Assembly (NCBI RefSeq): GCF_000445475.1
Contig: NZ_AUPZ01000005.1
Location: forward strand, 62,001-126,000
Source of the DNA: Sulfurimonas hongkongensis
GTDB taxonomy: Bacteria; Campylobacterota; Campylobacteria; Campylobacterales; Sulfurimonadaceae
Length of the DNA stretch: 64,000 nt
Reading direction: 5' to 3'
Shown: piece after piece, positions 26,755 to 37,600 of the stretch
Layout of the letters: each line of letters opens with the position of its first letter
Position numbering within the stretch: position 1 is the first letter of the stretch
Program-made: the position numbers and the translations under genes
The notes under the pieces: model-generated
Database searches by the model: none
What the model saw: only the letters and a program-made list of their open reading frames with translations
What the model was told of the DNA's origin: nothing

Positions 26755-28929
26755 CTAGTTCTTTTCATAAATAACGCTACAATTTCTTCCAGAGTTTTTA
26801 GCTTCATAGAGCGCTTTATCTGCTCTTTGTAGTATGCTCTTAACATCTTTGTCACCAGCTTGCTTTGAGGTTATTCCTATACTCAGAGTGTATTTTATAG
26901 TTTTTCCATCAATGTTTAGCTCCGAATTAGAAATCTTTTGGCGAAATCTCTCAGCAAAGATAAAAGCACCCATCGTGTCGGTCTCTCTTAGCATCACTAC
27001 AAACTCTTCACCACCAACTCTAGCTACAATATCTAAGCTTCTTGCCATCTTTAAGCATACGCTAGAGAAGTGCTTAAGGACTTCATCGCCAATATCGTGC
27101 CCATAGGTGTCATTAATACTTTTAAAGTGGTCAATATCTAACATCAAGAAGCTTAGCTCACTTTTGTAACGGTTTGAACGCTCAAGCTCAGCTTCGGACA
27201 ACTCATCAAATTTACGGCGATTAATTGCTCCTGTGAGTGGGTCAATATACGCCATCTCTTGAAGCTCAACATTTTGTTTTTGATGAGTTTGGAGCTCTAA
27301 CTCTTTTTTGTTAAGATATAGTTGAGTGTAGATATCACCTTTTAGGAGCTTTTGCCTAGTTGTCTCATACGCATCATACATAAAAGCCAACTCATCTCTG
27401 TTGATATTTATAGGAGAGAGCCTAAGTGATCTTCCCCCCTTAGCTAAATCCCTCATGGCATCTGTAAGTTGATGGATTTGATACTTTGTACTTGTTCTAA
27501 AGGTGTAGAGAATAGAGAGTGTAACTATCAAGATAATCGTAGCAAAAGATAGCCATAAAAGAAGATTTACTATGGAGTCATCTATGCTTGCATCTACTAA
27601 AGAATTAATCTTAGAGAGCAGGGTATCTTCAAAATTTTTTACCTCATTTATAAGCTCTGTGATAGAGTCAAACCAGACTTGCGAATCAAGAGAGTCAAAC
27701 TTCCTTAAATATATGCTCATCTTATATTCATCGACTCTTTTTGCTATGCTTGAGGCTTTTATGAGGTTGTACTCATCTTTTTGTAGGGCAGTTGCACTCT
27801 GTTTAAACGTTTCTAAAAAAGCTTTTTGTGATCCATCTAGTTTTGCAAAGTGTAGATACTCATCTATAGAACCACCATTTTTTTCAATAAGCATAATTGC
27901 ATAGGCTCTTTGTTGTCCTAATGACTCTTTTAGATGTTGCAAAGAAGATAGTGTGGCGATGTTAGAAGATATCTCTCTATCGTAGTTTAAGAAGGCTATC
28001 TTTGGTGTGATGTTTAGGATGTTTTTTATAATTTTGGTATAAGAGTCTATCGCTTGAGTTTGAGTAATGCTTTTTGTATCTATTTTATCTCTAAGCTCTT
28101 TTAGTGAAGAGAACTCTGTTTGAAATGTCTTTATATGAGGCTGTATCACACTTATACGTTTTATATTTGCTGTGTTGATTTTTTCTAAAAATTTTTTTGC
28201 CGAGATATCAAGGTTAAGTCTTTGTTCTCTTAGAGTCTCTTTAAACTTACCATCTATGCAGGTGATATGCCCACTACTGAGCCCTCTTTCAATCTGCATA
28301 TCGTGAACAACTCTGTCTACGCTTGATACTATCTGAGTGATAGTAGATGTTTTTTTCATATTTGTGTATTTTGTAAAATTATTAAACAATATGATGGTTC
28401 CAAAGAGTAGCATTCCAAGGAGTGGGATGATGGCAGAGAGAAAGATTCTCTTTGTAAAACTGAAATTTTCTATAGTTTTTTTTGTTATTGTAGAGATAAA
28501 ACTTCTCTTTTTACTCTTTTTTTGTTCTGTATATCCACACTGCTCAAAAAGGCCAATAGTCGGAATATCTTCTTCTATGATGTGGTTAAATAACCAGTCT
28601 GTTAGAAAGTAGCTTACCTCTTGTGCATTAGCACTACTTTTTGTATCGGTTAGTTTAGCTTTTAGCTCAGGAATTTTTTTGCTAAACTTTCTATGTTGAA
28701 CTATATGCTCTTTTATATTTTTGCATCCACATTTCTTTAGTAGTGCCTCCTCTCTACGAAAATGCTCTATGACATACTTCTGTAAGTCTTCAAATATCTC
28801 ATCTATGATTTGTTGAGTATTATCATCCCTTATAGCAATAGAGAGCCTATTAATAATGTTTAGTAGTTGTTTATGGTCATCGTCAAGAGTTTTTACGCCA
28901 AGACTTAAACCTTCATGCCATTGGATCAT
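26755..28929 (-). CDS. Hemerythrin-NIT-HAMP-GGDEF diguanylate cyclase
   Basis: 724 residues from the ATG at 28929. Residues 1-125 form a bacteriohemerythrin domain with iron ligands in DDDHKQL (H19), EHFRREE (H56, E60), EHIVQH (H75, H79) and NHIIEED. A membrane helix is followed by a periplasmic helical region with ERGLSSGH, typical of nitrate/nitrite-sensing NIT domains, a second helix, and a HAMP-like segment. The C-terminal GGDEF domain has an intact active site GGEEF and an I-site RSLD five residues before it, so it should make c-di-GMP and be product-inhibited. It likely joins oxygen and nitrate signals to lifestyle control; that is inference. Confidence 0.85.
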   Translation of the reverse strand: MIQWHEGLSLGVKTLDDDHKQLLNIINRLSIAIRDDNTQQIIDEIFEDLQKYVIEHFRREEALLKKCGCKNIKEHIVQHRKFSKKIPELKAKLTDTKSSANAQEVSYFLTDWLFNHIIEEDIPTIGLFEQCGYTEQKKSKKRSFISTITKKTIENFSFTKRIFLSAIIPLLGMLLFGTIILFNNFTKYTNMKKTSTITQIVSSVDRVVHDMQIERGLSSGHITCIDGKFKETLREQRLNLDISAKKFLEKINTANIKRISVIQPHIKTFQTEFSSLKELRDKIDTKSITQTQAIDSYTKIIKNILNITPKIAFLNYDREISSNIATLSSLQHLKESLGQQRAYAIMLIEKNGGSIDEYLHFAKLDGSQKAFLETFKQSATALQKDEYNLIKASSIAKRVDEYKMSIYLRKFDSLDSQVWFDSITELINEVKNFEDTLLSKINSLVDASIDDSIVNLLLWLSFATIILIVTLSILYTFRTSTKYQIHQLTDAMRDLAKGGRSLRLSPININRDELAFMYDAYETTRQKLLKGDIYTQLYLNKKELELQTHQKQNVELQEMAYIDPLTGAINRRKFDELSEAELERSNRYKSELSFLMLDIDHFKSINDTYGHDIGDEVLKHFSSVCLKMARSLDIVARVGGEEFVVMLRETDTMGAFIFAERFRQKISNSELNIDGKTIKYTLSIGITSKQAGDKDVKSILQRADKALYEAKNSGRNCSVIYEKN

Positions 28930-28936
28930 AAGATGG

Positions 28937-28942
28937 ATTCTA
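28937..28942 (-). promoter_or_regulatory. -10 box of the GGDEF gene, leaderless layout
   Basis: TAGAAT on the minus strand ends 7 nt before the ATG at 28929; the gap (ccatctt) has no ribosome-binding site. An in-frame ATG at 28959 lies upstream of the box. Confidence 0.45.
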
Positions 28943-29033
28943 GCATAAAAAAATGGCATTTTGCCTTATATTGAGACATTACAAATACAAATACTGTATA
29001 ATTTACTAAAATAAAATTTAGGATTTTTTTAAC

Positions 29034-30218
29034 ATGGATTTATATTTGGTTCTTTTACTTGTTTGTGGCGTAGTTATGTTAGTATTGCTATATCTTTATA
29101 TCTCGACTCTTCAAACTAAAAATGACTTAAGGATGAGATACGCCATCTTAAGTAGCAAGTATGAACAAAATATAAAATCACATCAAGAAAAGATAGAGAT
29201 ATTGCAAAATGCAAAAGAGCAACTCTCAAAAGAGTTTAAACTTCTAGCAAATGAAATTTTTGAGACAAAAGCAAAAAGCTTTAATCATACACACAAAGAG
29301 CACTTTGAGATGCTACTTCGTCCATTTCGTGAGCAGATAACAAACTTCTCAAACCAAGCAAAAGAGCAGTTTAGTTATGAGATTAAAGAGAGGCATCTTT
29401 TAAAAGATGAGCTAGTAAGACTAAAAGAGATGAATGAACAACTCTCAGAGGATGCACTAAATCTTACAAATGCTCTAAAGGGTCAAAACAAGACTCAAGG
29501 AAACTGGGGTGAGATAGTTTTAGCTAGAATATTAGAAGAGTCAGGACTTAGAGAAGGAGTTGAATATAAAACACAAGTGAGTCTTAAGTCTAGTGATGGG
29601 AAGAATTTTCGTCCTGATGTAGTCATTCATATGCCACAGCAAAGAGACATTATCATTGACTCTAAAGTCTCTCTTGTAGCTTATGAGAGATTTATAAAAG
29701 AGAGTGATGAGCAGTTAAAAAGACTTGCATTAAAAGAGCATTTAAACTCAATAAATACGCATATAAAAGAGCTGAGTGCTAAAAAGTATGATACACTCGA
29801 AGGTGTAAACTCGCTTGATTTTACTCTTTTGTTTATGCCTATAGAAGGAGCGTTTCACCTAGCATTAGATGGAGATGAAGAGTTTTTCAAACGTGCATAT
29901 GATAGTAATATCTTAGTCGTTTCACCATCAACTCTTTTGGTAACTCTTAGAACTATAGAGCATATTTGGCGAACTAAAAACCAAGAAGAACACGCTCAAA
30001 AGATAGTGAGTGAAGCTGAAGCTATGTATGAAAAACTTGTTTTATTTGTAGATGAGATGTTAAAGGTAAAAGAGCATCTACTAAAGGCTCAAGACTCTTA
30101 TGATACTTCTATGAAGAGATTAAAGAGTGGTAAAGGAAATATTATAAAGCGGGCCCAAAATCTTGTGGAGTTGGGCTTAAAGCCTAAAAAAGAATTAAGT
30201 ATAGTGAGCCAAGAATAA
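29034..30218 (+). CDS. rmuC: DNA recombination protein RmuC
   Basis: 394 residues: an N-terminal membrane helix (LYLVLLLVCGVVMLVLLYLYI), a coiled coil to about residue 150, then the nuclease-like RmuC domain with GNWGEIVLARILEESGLREGVEY and RPDVVIHMPQQRDIIIDSKVSLVAYERF. RmuC limits inversions at repeats and is predicted to be a PD-(D/E)XK-type nuclease; D and K are present in DSKVS. The sensor kinase starts 2 nt after its stop. Confidence 0.93.
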   Translation: MDLYLVLLLVCGVVMLVLLYLYISTLQTKNDLRMRYAILSSKYEQNIKSHQEKIEILQNAKEQLSKEFKLLANEIFETKAKSFNHTHKEHFEMLLRPFREQITNFSNQAKEQFSYEIKERHLLKDELVRLKEMNEQLSEDALNLTNALKGQNKTQGNWGEIVLARILEESGLREGVEYKTQVSLKSSDGKNFRPDVVIHMPQQRDIIIDSKVSLVAYERFIKESDEQLKRLALKEHLNSINTHIKELSAKKYDTLEGVNSLDFTLLFMPIEGAFHLALDGDEEFFKRAYDSNILVVSPSTLLVTLRTIEHIWRTKNQEEHAQKIVSEAEAMYEKLVLFVDEMLKVKEHLLKAQDSYDTSMKRLKSGKGNIIKRAQNLVELGLKPKKELSIVSQE

Positions 30219-30220
30219 AA

Positions 30221-32074
30221 ATGAAGATAAATGAAAAGAGAGTAATCTCATACCTTATAGTAGTAGTTCCATTAGCATTAGTTTTAACGGCTAGTTTTTT
30301 TATAACTACTTTCTATATAGAAAAAGTCAATGCTTACTTTATAAAGGTAAAAGAGATATCTATAGCTGAGCATATAGAGTCTAAAAAAGCTAAGAGTGAG
30401 ATCTGGGTTGACCAGCTAAATCTTCTTTTTGACTACAAGAACAATCGTTTAGTTGATGGCATAAAAGCAGAGCTAAAGCACAGTGTTGATATGGCTTATG
30501 ATAGTGCTAGATATATCTATGAAAAGTATTATTCTAAAAAATCAACAAGAGATATAAAGCAGAGAATAATAGACTCTCAGATGGCATTTAACACAAGTAA
30601 AAATCCTGTTTTTATGGTGAGTTTCAATGGTGATAATATTCTTCCAAGAAGCCTAAAACTAGCTCAAAAAAATATTTTAGCTTATGAAGATGCCAATCAC
30701 AGAGCTATAATACTCGAAGAGATACAAAAGGTAAGAAAACATCAAGAAGGTTTTTTAGAGAGCGACTTTTATGAGCAATATCAAAGCTATATTACTTATG
30801 TTAAAAACTTAAATATGTATGACTACTATATAGGTTCATCAACAAATGTTGAGATGCAAAGAGACTCTCTAAAGTCTGAACTCTTAAAGATGCTAAAGAG
30901 TATTCCTATGGATAGAGCTGACTTTATGGGCTTGTATGATGCTAAAGAACCGATACTGATATCTAAAAAAATGTCATCGTTTTTAGGAGATGATTCATTT
31001 GCACTTATCTCTGCAAATCTCTCAAAAGAACCAAAGTGGTATAAAGATACACTAGATAACTTTTACTATTACTCTAAATATTATGAGCCACTTGATTGGT
31101 ACCTAGTCTACGGTTTTGATACATCTAAGATGAGCAAAAAAGAGTTACAGAAGCAAAATGAGCTTGAAAAGATGCTAGATGATGAATTAGATTTTATCCT
31201 AAGTGCGTCAGCTGCGATAGTTATTTTTGTAGTTGTTCTTTCGTTGCTTCTCTCAAGAAAAATAAACCGTATATTTTTAGAGTATCAAGATGAGGTGCAA
31301 GAGAGAGCTGATGAGCTAGAGAGACTAAATGAGTCACTAGAGCAAAGAGTCGCTGATGGATTAAAAGACCAAAGACAAAAAGATAAGATGCTGATTCAAC
31401 AGTCAAAGATGGCAGAGATGGGGGATATGTTAAGTATGATAGCCCATCAGTGGAGACAGCCTTTAAATCAAATGTCATACTTGATTATGAATATAGACTC
31501 AGCTTATGAGTATAAAGAGCTTACAAAAGAGTATCTTGATGAAAAACTAGCTGAAGCGAATGATATCTTAGAGTTTATGTCGGTCACTATAGATGACTTT
31601 AGAAACTATTTTAGACCAGATAAATCAAAAGAGTTCGTGCTTGTTAGTGATGTAGTAAATACTAGTGTGAACTTGATGCAGAAGTCGCTTGAGCTTAGCG
31701 GTGTAGAAATTGAGCTCGATGCACAAGGGAGAGACTTGACTCATATATATAAAAATGAGTTTATTCAAGTTATGCTAAATCTTATAAAAAACGCAAAAGA
31801 TATCTTAGTAGAAAAAGATGTGAAAAACCCTAAAATAATCATCAAAACAAGATGCCAAAAAGAGAAACTTATAGTTGAAGTTTGTGACAATGGTGGAGGA
31901 GTTGACGAGTCTATAAAAGAGAAAATTTTTGAGCCGTACTTCTCTACAAAAGATAAGCATAACGGAACAGGTTTGGGGCTTTATATGTCAAAGATGATTA
32001 TAGAAGAGCATTTGGGTGGAAGTTTGAGCCTTAGCAATCATGAAGACGGGGCTTGCTTTAGGATTGAGATATAA
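30221..32074 (+). CDS. Cache-domain sensor histidine kinase
   Basis: 617-residue membrane sensor. One helix near the N-terminus and one near residue 330 flank a periplasmic region with cache-like features (NPVFMVSFNGDNILPR, WYLVYGFD). A coiled coil then leads to the H-box MIAHQWRQPLNQMSYL, an N-box FIQVMLNLIKNAKD, and G-boxes CDNGGGV and GTGLGLYMSKMIIE. The HQWRQPL form is common in Campylobacterota orphan kinases. No response regulator is adjacent on this strand; the regulator at 37920 is a remote candidate. Ligand unknown. Confidence 0.9.
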   Translation: MKINEKRVISYLIVVVPLALVLTASFFITTFYIEKVNAYFIKVKEISIAEHIESKKAKSEIWVDQLNLLFDYKNNRLVDGIKAELKHSVDMAYDSARYIYEKYYSKKSTRDIKQRIIDSQMAFNTSKNPVFMVSFNGDNILPRSLKLAQKNILAYEDANHRAIILEEIQKVRKHQEGFLESDFYEQYQSYITYVKNLNMYDYYIGSSTNVEMQRDSLKSELLKMLKSIPMDRADFMGLYDAKEPILISKKMSSFLGDDSFALISANLSKEPKWYKDTLDNFYYYSKYYEPLDWYLVYGFDTSKMSKKELQKQNELEKMLDDELDFILSASAAIVIFVVVLSLLLSRKINRIFLEYQDEVQERADELERLNESLEQRVADGLKDQRQKDKMLIQQSKMAEMGDMLSMIAHQWRQPLNQMSYLIMNIDSAYEYKELTKEYLDEKLAEANDILEFMSVTIDDFRNYFRPDKSKEFVLVSDVVNTSVNLMQKSLELSGVEIELDAQGRDLTHIYKNEFIQVMLNLIKNAKDILVEKDVKNPKIIIKTRCQKEKLIVEVCDNGGGVDESIKEKIFEPYFSTKDKHNGTGLGLYMSKMIIEEHLGGSLSLSNHEDGACFRIEI

Positions 32075-32110
32075 TTTTGAATCTTAACACTCATGTAATA
32101 GAAATTTGTG

Positions 32111-32116
32111 TAAAAT
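32111..32116 (+). promoter_or_regulatory. -10 box of the metal-efflux operon, leaderless layout
   Basis: TAAAAT ends 7 nt before the ATG at 32124; the gap (gaccatt) holds no ribosome-binding site. It argues against the in-frame ATG at 32106. Confidence 0.4.
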
Positions 32117-32123
32117 GACCATT

Positions 32124-32423
32124 ATGAAAAAGATTAAAAAAAGAGTCTTAACTCTGCTACTTCTTACTTTTGCTTTTTTTGTGGTGCATGACTATGTTGT
32201 GCAAGATTTGCACCATGATGCCAGCTATGAACTTAGTTACAAGGTCTTCGATAAAGCGGATATGCAAAGTAAGATTCATGATACTATCCACAATATCTTT
32301 AACTTTAATCTAAAAGAGACTTTTTTTGTAGAGACAAAACTCTTAGATGCAACTCCATCAAGCATAATCCTCAGCTTAATTTCAAACACATCCCAAGTTC
32401 CACAAAGGCCGCCGCTCATATAG
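32124..32423 (+). CDS. Small exported or membrane-anchored protein ahead of RND operon
   Basis: About 99 residues from the ATG at 32124. The N-terminus KKIKKRVLTLLLLTFAFFVVHDYVV is a signal peptide or anchor. The exported part is rich in His and Asp (QDLHHDASYE, KIHDTIHNIF) and could bind metal ions. I recognise no family. It heads a run of TolC, adaptor and RND genes on the same strand and probably belongs to that operon. Confidence 0.55.
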   Translation: MKKIKKRVLTLLLLTFAFFVVHDYVVQDLHHDASYELSYKVFDKADMQSKIHDTIHNIFNFNLKETFFVETKLLDATPSSIILSLISNTSQVPQRPPLI

Positions 32424-32462
32424 ACTTTTTTATAAACTTAAAATTTTAAAAAAGGTCAAACT

Positions 32463-33638
32463 ATGAAAATAAAAATATGTTTACTTCTCTTTGCTTCTAC
32501 AACTCTTTTTGCACAAAACCTGAGCGAAATAATCCAAGCATTAGAGATGAGTAAAAGAGTAACTTCAATGAAAGAGCAGAGCAAATCAAGCATAGCTCAA
32601 ACAAAGCTTTTAGGTGCTTATGATGCGCCATATTTGGGGCTTAGTATATCTCATGCTGATGAGAGCAGTGATAAGGGAGAAGAGTATGCAGTTGGCATTT
32701 CTCAAGATATAAGTCATCCTTTTACAAACAAAAGTGTAGCAGTAGATGCAAAGACAAAAGCTATAGAATTAGGCTCATCTTATAACCTTGATATGTTGAG
32801 TTTGGATATAGCAAAAATATATCATCAAGCTTGCATAAGAAAAGAGATAAGCTTATCTCTAAAAAGCCTCTATGAGGAACAAAATGAGGGTTATTTGCGA
32901 CTACAAAGAGCCCACGCACTTGGAGAGATTTCAAAAAAAGAGCTACTTTTTAATAAGCTAGACCTAGCAAAAACAAAGCAAAGCGTAAGAACTTATAAAA
33001 GAGCTTATCTTGCGAAGCTCTCAAGTCTTAACGAATCAGTTGACAATCTCACAATAAATGATTTGGCGTGTGATGATTTGATAAGAATTACAAAAGAGGT
33101 AGAACTAAAAGAAGTTCAAGAGCACGCCCTTATAAAGAAGATATCTTATGAGCAAAGCTCTGCAAACTCTTTTTATAATGTGTATAACTCAACATTTAGC
33201 ACCATCGGATATGAGCTGCTTTATGAAAAAGAGCTAGACAAAGATCGCTACACCTTTGGGCTGAGTCTTCCTCTTGATTTTTTAAGCTCAAAAGCCCAGA
33301 TGCAAAGAACTGAGCTAATGCATCTTGATGCTTCACTTATGGCAAAAAAAGACGCACTAAGTATTGAAATACAAAACTATCTAAGTGCATCAAGCATAAG
33401 ACTAAAGGCTCTTTATGAGGAGTTTGTTGTTTTAGAAGAGGAAATCTTGCCTTTGAGTTTAGAGCTAAAAGATTTAGCAAAGAAGTCTTTAAAAGAGGGG
33501 CATAGCAGTGTCTTAGAATATCTAGATGCAACGCGCTCGTACACAAAAATAGTCTTAGAACTCCAAGAGATTAAAAAAGATTACTACAATGAGCTAATTG
33601 AGCTTTACAAAAAAGCTGATATGAGGGAGAGATTATGA
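32463..33638 (+). CDS. TolC-family outer-membrane efflux protein
   Basis: 391 residues with signal peptide KIKICLLLFASTTLFAQ. The long amphipathic helices and the duplicated layout (ISKKELLFNKLDLAKTKQSVRTYKRAYLAKL and the matching C-terminal LKEGHSSVLEYLDATRSYTKIVLELQEIKKDYYNELIELYKKAD) fit a TolC/CusC-like channel. Shorter than E. coli TolC, as usual for metal-efflux partners. Its stop overlaps the adaptor gene start (ATGA). Confidence 0.85.
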   Translation: MKIKICLLLFASTTLFAQNLSEIIQALEMSKRVTSMKEQSKSSIAQTKLLGAYDAPYLGLSISHADESSDKGEEYAVGISQDISHPFTNKSVAVDAKTKAIELGSSYNLDMLSLDIAKIYHQACIRKEISLSLKSLYEEQNEGYLRLQRAHALGEISKKELLFNKLDLAKTKQSVRTYKRAYLAKLSSLNESVDNLTINDLACDDLIRITKEVELKEVQEHALIKKISYEQSSANSFYNVYNSTFSTIGYELLYEKELDKDRYTFGLSLPLDFLSSKAQMQRTELMHLDASLMAKKDALSIEIQNYLSASSIRLKALYEEFVVLEEEILPLSLELKDLAKKSLKEGHSSVLEYLDATRSYTKIVLELQEIKKDYYNELIELYKKADMRERL

Positions 33639-34693
33639 AAATATTAACACTTTTAACACTTGTCTTTATGAGTCTTTTTGCAACTATAGAAATGAGTCAA
33701 AAACAAGAGAGTGAACTTGGCATAAAAACTACAAAGCCAAAAAAAACCACAAGTATAGAGTTTGGAGCATATAATGCGAAAGTAAGCTTAGATGAAAAAG
33801 ATATTATCTCTGTTGGATTAGCAGTTGATTCGGTTGTGATAGATATTTTCGTCACAAAACTCTCATCTATAAAAAAAGGAGATAAGCTTATCTCTTTAAG
33901 AAGTAGTGAGCTTTTAAATCTTCAAAAAGAGTATATTAACGCCCTTATAGAGAAGCAAAATATACTTAAAAACTACAAAAGAGATGAGAGGCTGTTTGAT
34001 GAGGGAATCATCTCACAAAAAAATCTACTTATCTCACAAAAAGAGAAACTAAACTCCGAGTTAAAAGTGAAATTAAACGAGAGTCAACTTCTTATGAGCG
34101 GCTTTAATCAGACTCTTTTAAAGAGAGTTAGAGATACTTACACACTTGTAGAGTTTATAAATATCTTAGCACCAAGAGATGGTTTAGTAGATGCTATAGT
34201 TGTAAATGTTGGACAAAAAGTAGGGTCAAACAAAACTATGATGAAAATCTACGCAGACGCAAAGAGATATCTGGAGTTAAATGTGCCTCTTGTTGTAGCA
34301 AACAATATAGCTCTTGGAGATAGATGCTACTTTGAATCAAAGAGTGCTAAAATTGTAGCCATCTCAAACATTGCAAATGAGGAGACTCAGTCTGTAAAGC
34401 TAAGAGCTGTCATAGAAGATGCAACAGGTGTGATGATAAATAGAGTCTATTTTGCAAAGATAAAAAAGAGCGTAGATAATGCTTTTGTGATTAAGAAGAG
34501 TGCTTTGGTTTATGAGCAAAACAAGCCTATAGTTTTTAAAAAAGTATCAAAGGGATACGAGCCTTTGAGTGTTTTGGTACTTAAAGAAGATCCACAAACA
34601 TATACTATACAAGCAACATTAAATGAAAATGATGATTTGGCTTCAAGTTCTACTTCTGCACTTCTAAGTGCTTTGGAGCATTCAGATGAGTGA
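33635..34693 (+). CDS. RND efflux periplasmic adaptor (membrane fusion protein)
   Basis: 352 residues. Signal peptide LTLLTLVFMSLFATIEM, then paired lipoyl-like segments separated by a helical hairpin (SSELLNLQKEYINALIEKQNILKNYKRDERLFDEGIISQKNLL), then ILAPRDGLVDAIVVNVGQKVGSN, typical of CusB/CzcB. It bridges the permease and the TolC-type channel. It overlaps both neighbours, indicating translational coupling. Confidence 0.85.
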   Translation: MKILTLLTLVFMSLFATIEMSQKQESELGIKTTKPKKTTSIEFGAYNAKVSLDEKDIISVGLAVDSVVIDIFVTKLSSIKKGDKLISLRSSELLNLQKEYINALIEKQNILKNYKRDERLFDEGIISQKNLLISQKEKLNSELKVKLNESQLLMSGFNQTLLKRVRDTYTLVEFINILAPRDGLVDAIVVNVGQKVGSNKTMMKIYADAKRYLELNVPLVVANNIALGDRCYFESKSAKIVAISNIANEETQSVKLRAVIEDATGVMINRVYFAKIKKSVDNAFVIKKSALVYEQNKPIVFKKVSKGYEPLSVLVLKEDPQTYTIQATLNENDDLASSSTSALLSALEHSDE

Positions 34694-37600
34694 AAGACTC
34701 ATTAGTTTTGCACTTTCGCAGAGGTTTTTAGTTCTATTAGTAGCTTTTGGAGTTTTGTTTTTTGGTGCATCTTCAATGTTAAAACTACCAGTTGATGCAT
34801 ATCCTGATATAGCACCAACTCAGGTAAAAATCATACTAAAATCTTCAGGAATGACACCAGCAGAGATGGAATCTCGTGTGATGATTCCAGTAGAGCAAAA
34901 TCTACAAAGCATACCAAACCAGACGATAGTTCGTGCACTTGCAAAGTATGGACTTTGTGATATAACTATTGACTTTGAGGAGGGAGTCGATATTTACTGG
35001 GCTAGGCAACAAGTGGCACAAAGGCTTAGTGAAGTAAAAGATATACTTCCTCAAAATATCACAGGTGGATTAGCTCCAATTACTACACCACTTGGTGAAG
35101 TTTTGATGTTTACTATAGAGTCCCAGACGCTAGACCTTATGCAAAAGAGAACACTTCTTGACTGGGTTATAAGCAAAAGAATCCGTTCTATTGATGGTGT
35201 TGCAGGTATCAATGCTTTGGGCGGATATGTCAAAACTTATGAGATAGTTCCTGATTTTGCTAAGATGAAACTTCATAAAATTACAATGCAAATGCTCGAG
35301 AGTGCAGTTAGAAAAAATAATAAAAATGAGGGAGTTGGAAGACTCTCTATAGGCGAGCAGAGCCTTTTTATAAGAACAGAGGGGAGACTCAAAAATCTTG
35401 GGAATATCTCAAGACTCATTATAAAGAATGAAGATGCAAGAGATGTAAGAATCTCTGATATTGCCGAGGTAAGGATTGGTTCACTTACAAGAGGTGGCTT
35501 TGTAACAAAAGATGGTAAAGAGGAAGCTGTTCAAGGCTTGATTCTCTCAAGAAAAGGAGCTGATGCTTCAGGAGTTTTAAAAAGAGTAAATGCAGAACTT
35601 AAAAAGATAGAAAAAGACTTGCCAAAGGACACAACTTTAAATATCTTTTATGATCGTTCAGACTTGGTCTCAAAAGCTATATATACAGTTACAAAAGCAC
35701 TACTAGAAGCTATGGCACTTATCATAATAATCTTGTATATCTTCTTGGGAAGCTTTGCCTCCGCTTTTAGTGTTGCCATTATCCTTCCATTTGCCGCTAT
35801 GATGACTTTTATAGCTATGAGTTACTTTGGTATTAGTGCAAATCTTATGAGTCTTGGAGGGCTTGCTATTGCTATTGGGATGCTAGTAGATGCTGGGGTT
35901 GTGATGGTTGAAAACATCGCAGAGCATCTTCAAGATGAGAAGTACAAAGATGAGTCAAAACTAAACGTGGTTTTAGCTTCTGCAAAAGAGGTTGCGACAC
36001 CAGTTTTTACGGGAATTTTAATCATCATCATAGTTTTCTTACCTCTTTTAACATTAGAAGGCTTAGAGGGAAAACTCTTTGTTCCTGTGGCTCTTAGCAT
36101 TGTTTTTGCACTAACTTCTTCACTTATACTTGCACTTACTTTTATCCCTGTAATAAGCTTTTATGTGCTAAAAAAAGCTTCCCAGAAACAAGTAGCTTTG
36201 ATGACTTTTTTAGAAAACAGATATGAGAAAATCTTAAGATTTTCTCTCTTTCATCAAAAGAGTGTATTTGTTGGAGTTGGAGTTTTATGGATAGTTGCAG
36301 TTATGGCTTATGTAGGAGTTGGAAAGACATTTATGCCAACACTAGATGAGGGGAATATAATAATCGGTATCGAGAAAAATCCATCTATCTCACTTGAGGC
36401 TAGTCGTGATATTGACTTAAAAATCCAAAAAGCTCTTATGCGAGATGTACCAGAAATTCTCTCTATTGTAGCTCGTGGTGGAAGTGATGAGATAGGACTT
36501 GACTCTATGGGCTTAAACGATACAGACACATTTTTAGTCTTAAAACCAAAAGAGGAGTGGAGAGTGCCATCAAATGAGTGGCTGCTTGATGAGTTTAGAG
36601 GAGTGCTAGATGAATTTGTGGGTATCGAGTACAGTTTTACGCAACCCATAGCAATGCGAGTATCTGAGATGCTAAGTGGTTCTCGTGGGGATATAGTTGT
36701 AAATATCTATGGCTCAGATATAGATATGCTCGAAGAGATGGCAAAAAAAGTAGCCAAGATAACAGAGTCAATAGAGGGTAGTAGTGATGTTTACAAGAAA
36801 GCAAATGAGGGAGTTGCTTACTGGGAGCTAGAGTTTAAAGAGGAGGCCATGGCAAGACATGGAGTAAACAAAGATGAACTCTCAAACTATTTAAAGGCTA
36901 GTGTTGATGGGATTGAAGTAGGGATAATTCAAGAAGATTTAAGACGCATTCCTTTGATGATAAAAGGAGATAAAACTCTTCAAACTACTATGAGTGAAAA
37001 TAAAAACCTGAAATATGTGCTTCCTAGTGGGGAGAGTGTTGAGATAAACGAGCTAGTAGAGTTTAAAATGACACAAGGTCCAGTGCAGATTAATCATGAA
37101 AACACTATGAGAAAGTCTCTTGTGCAAACAAATGTAGTAGGACGAGACTTAGTTGGTTTTGTGGATGAACTTAGCTCTTTAGTAGAGGCAAAACTTGAGC
37201 TTCCACAGGGCTATTTTATAGAGTACGCAGGTGAATATAAAAACCAACAAAGGGCATCCAAAAGACTCTCTATCATAGTGCCTATTAGTATTGTTCTTGT
37301 TTTTATTTTGCTTGTTGTAACATTTAAATCAGCCCTGCAAGCATTTTTAATATTCTTAAATATACCTTTTGCTCTTATTGGTGGAGTTTTTGGACTCTAC
37401 TATACGGGTGAATATATGAGTGTGCCAGCTAGTGTTGGTTTTATCGCACTTATGGGTATTGCAGTGTTAAATGGAGTTGTGATGCTGGAGTATTTTAACA
37501 AACTAAGAGGAAGTGTAGGAGATTCAGAGGAGTTAGTTATTCAAGGAGCTCTTAGAAGACTTAGACCAGTTTTGATGACAGCTTCTATTGCAGCTCTAGC

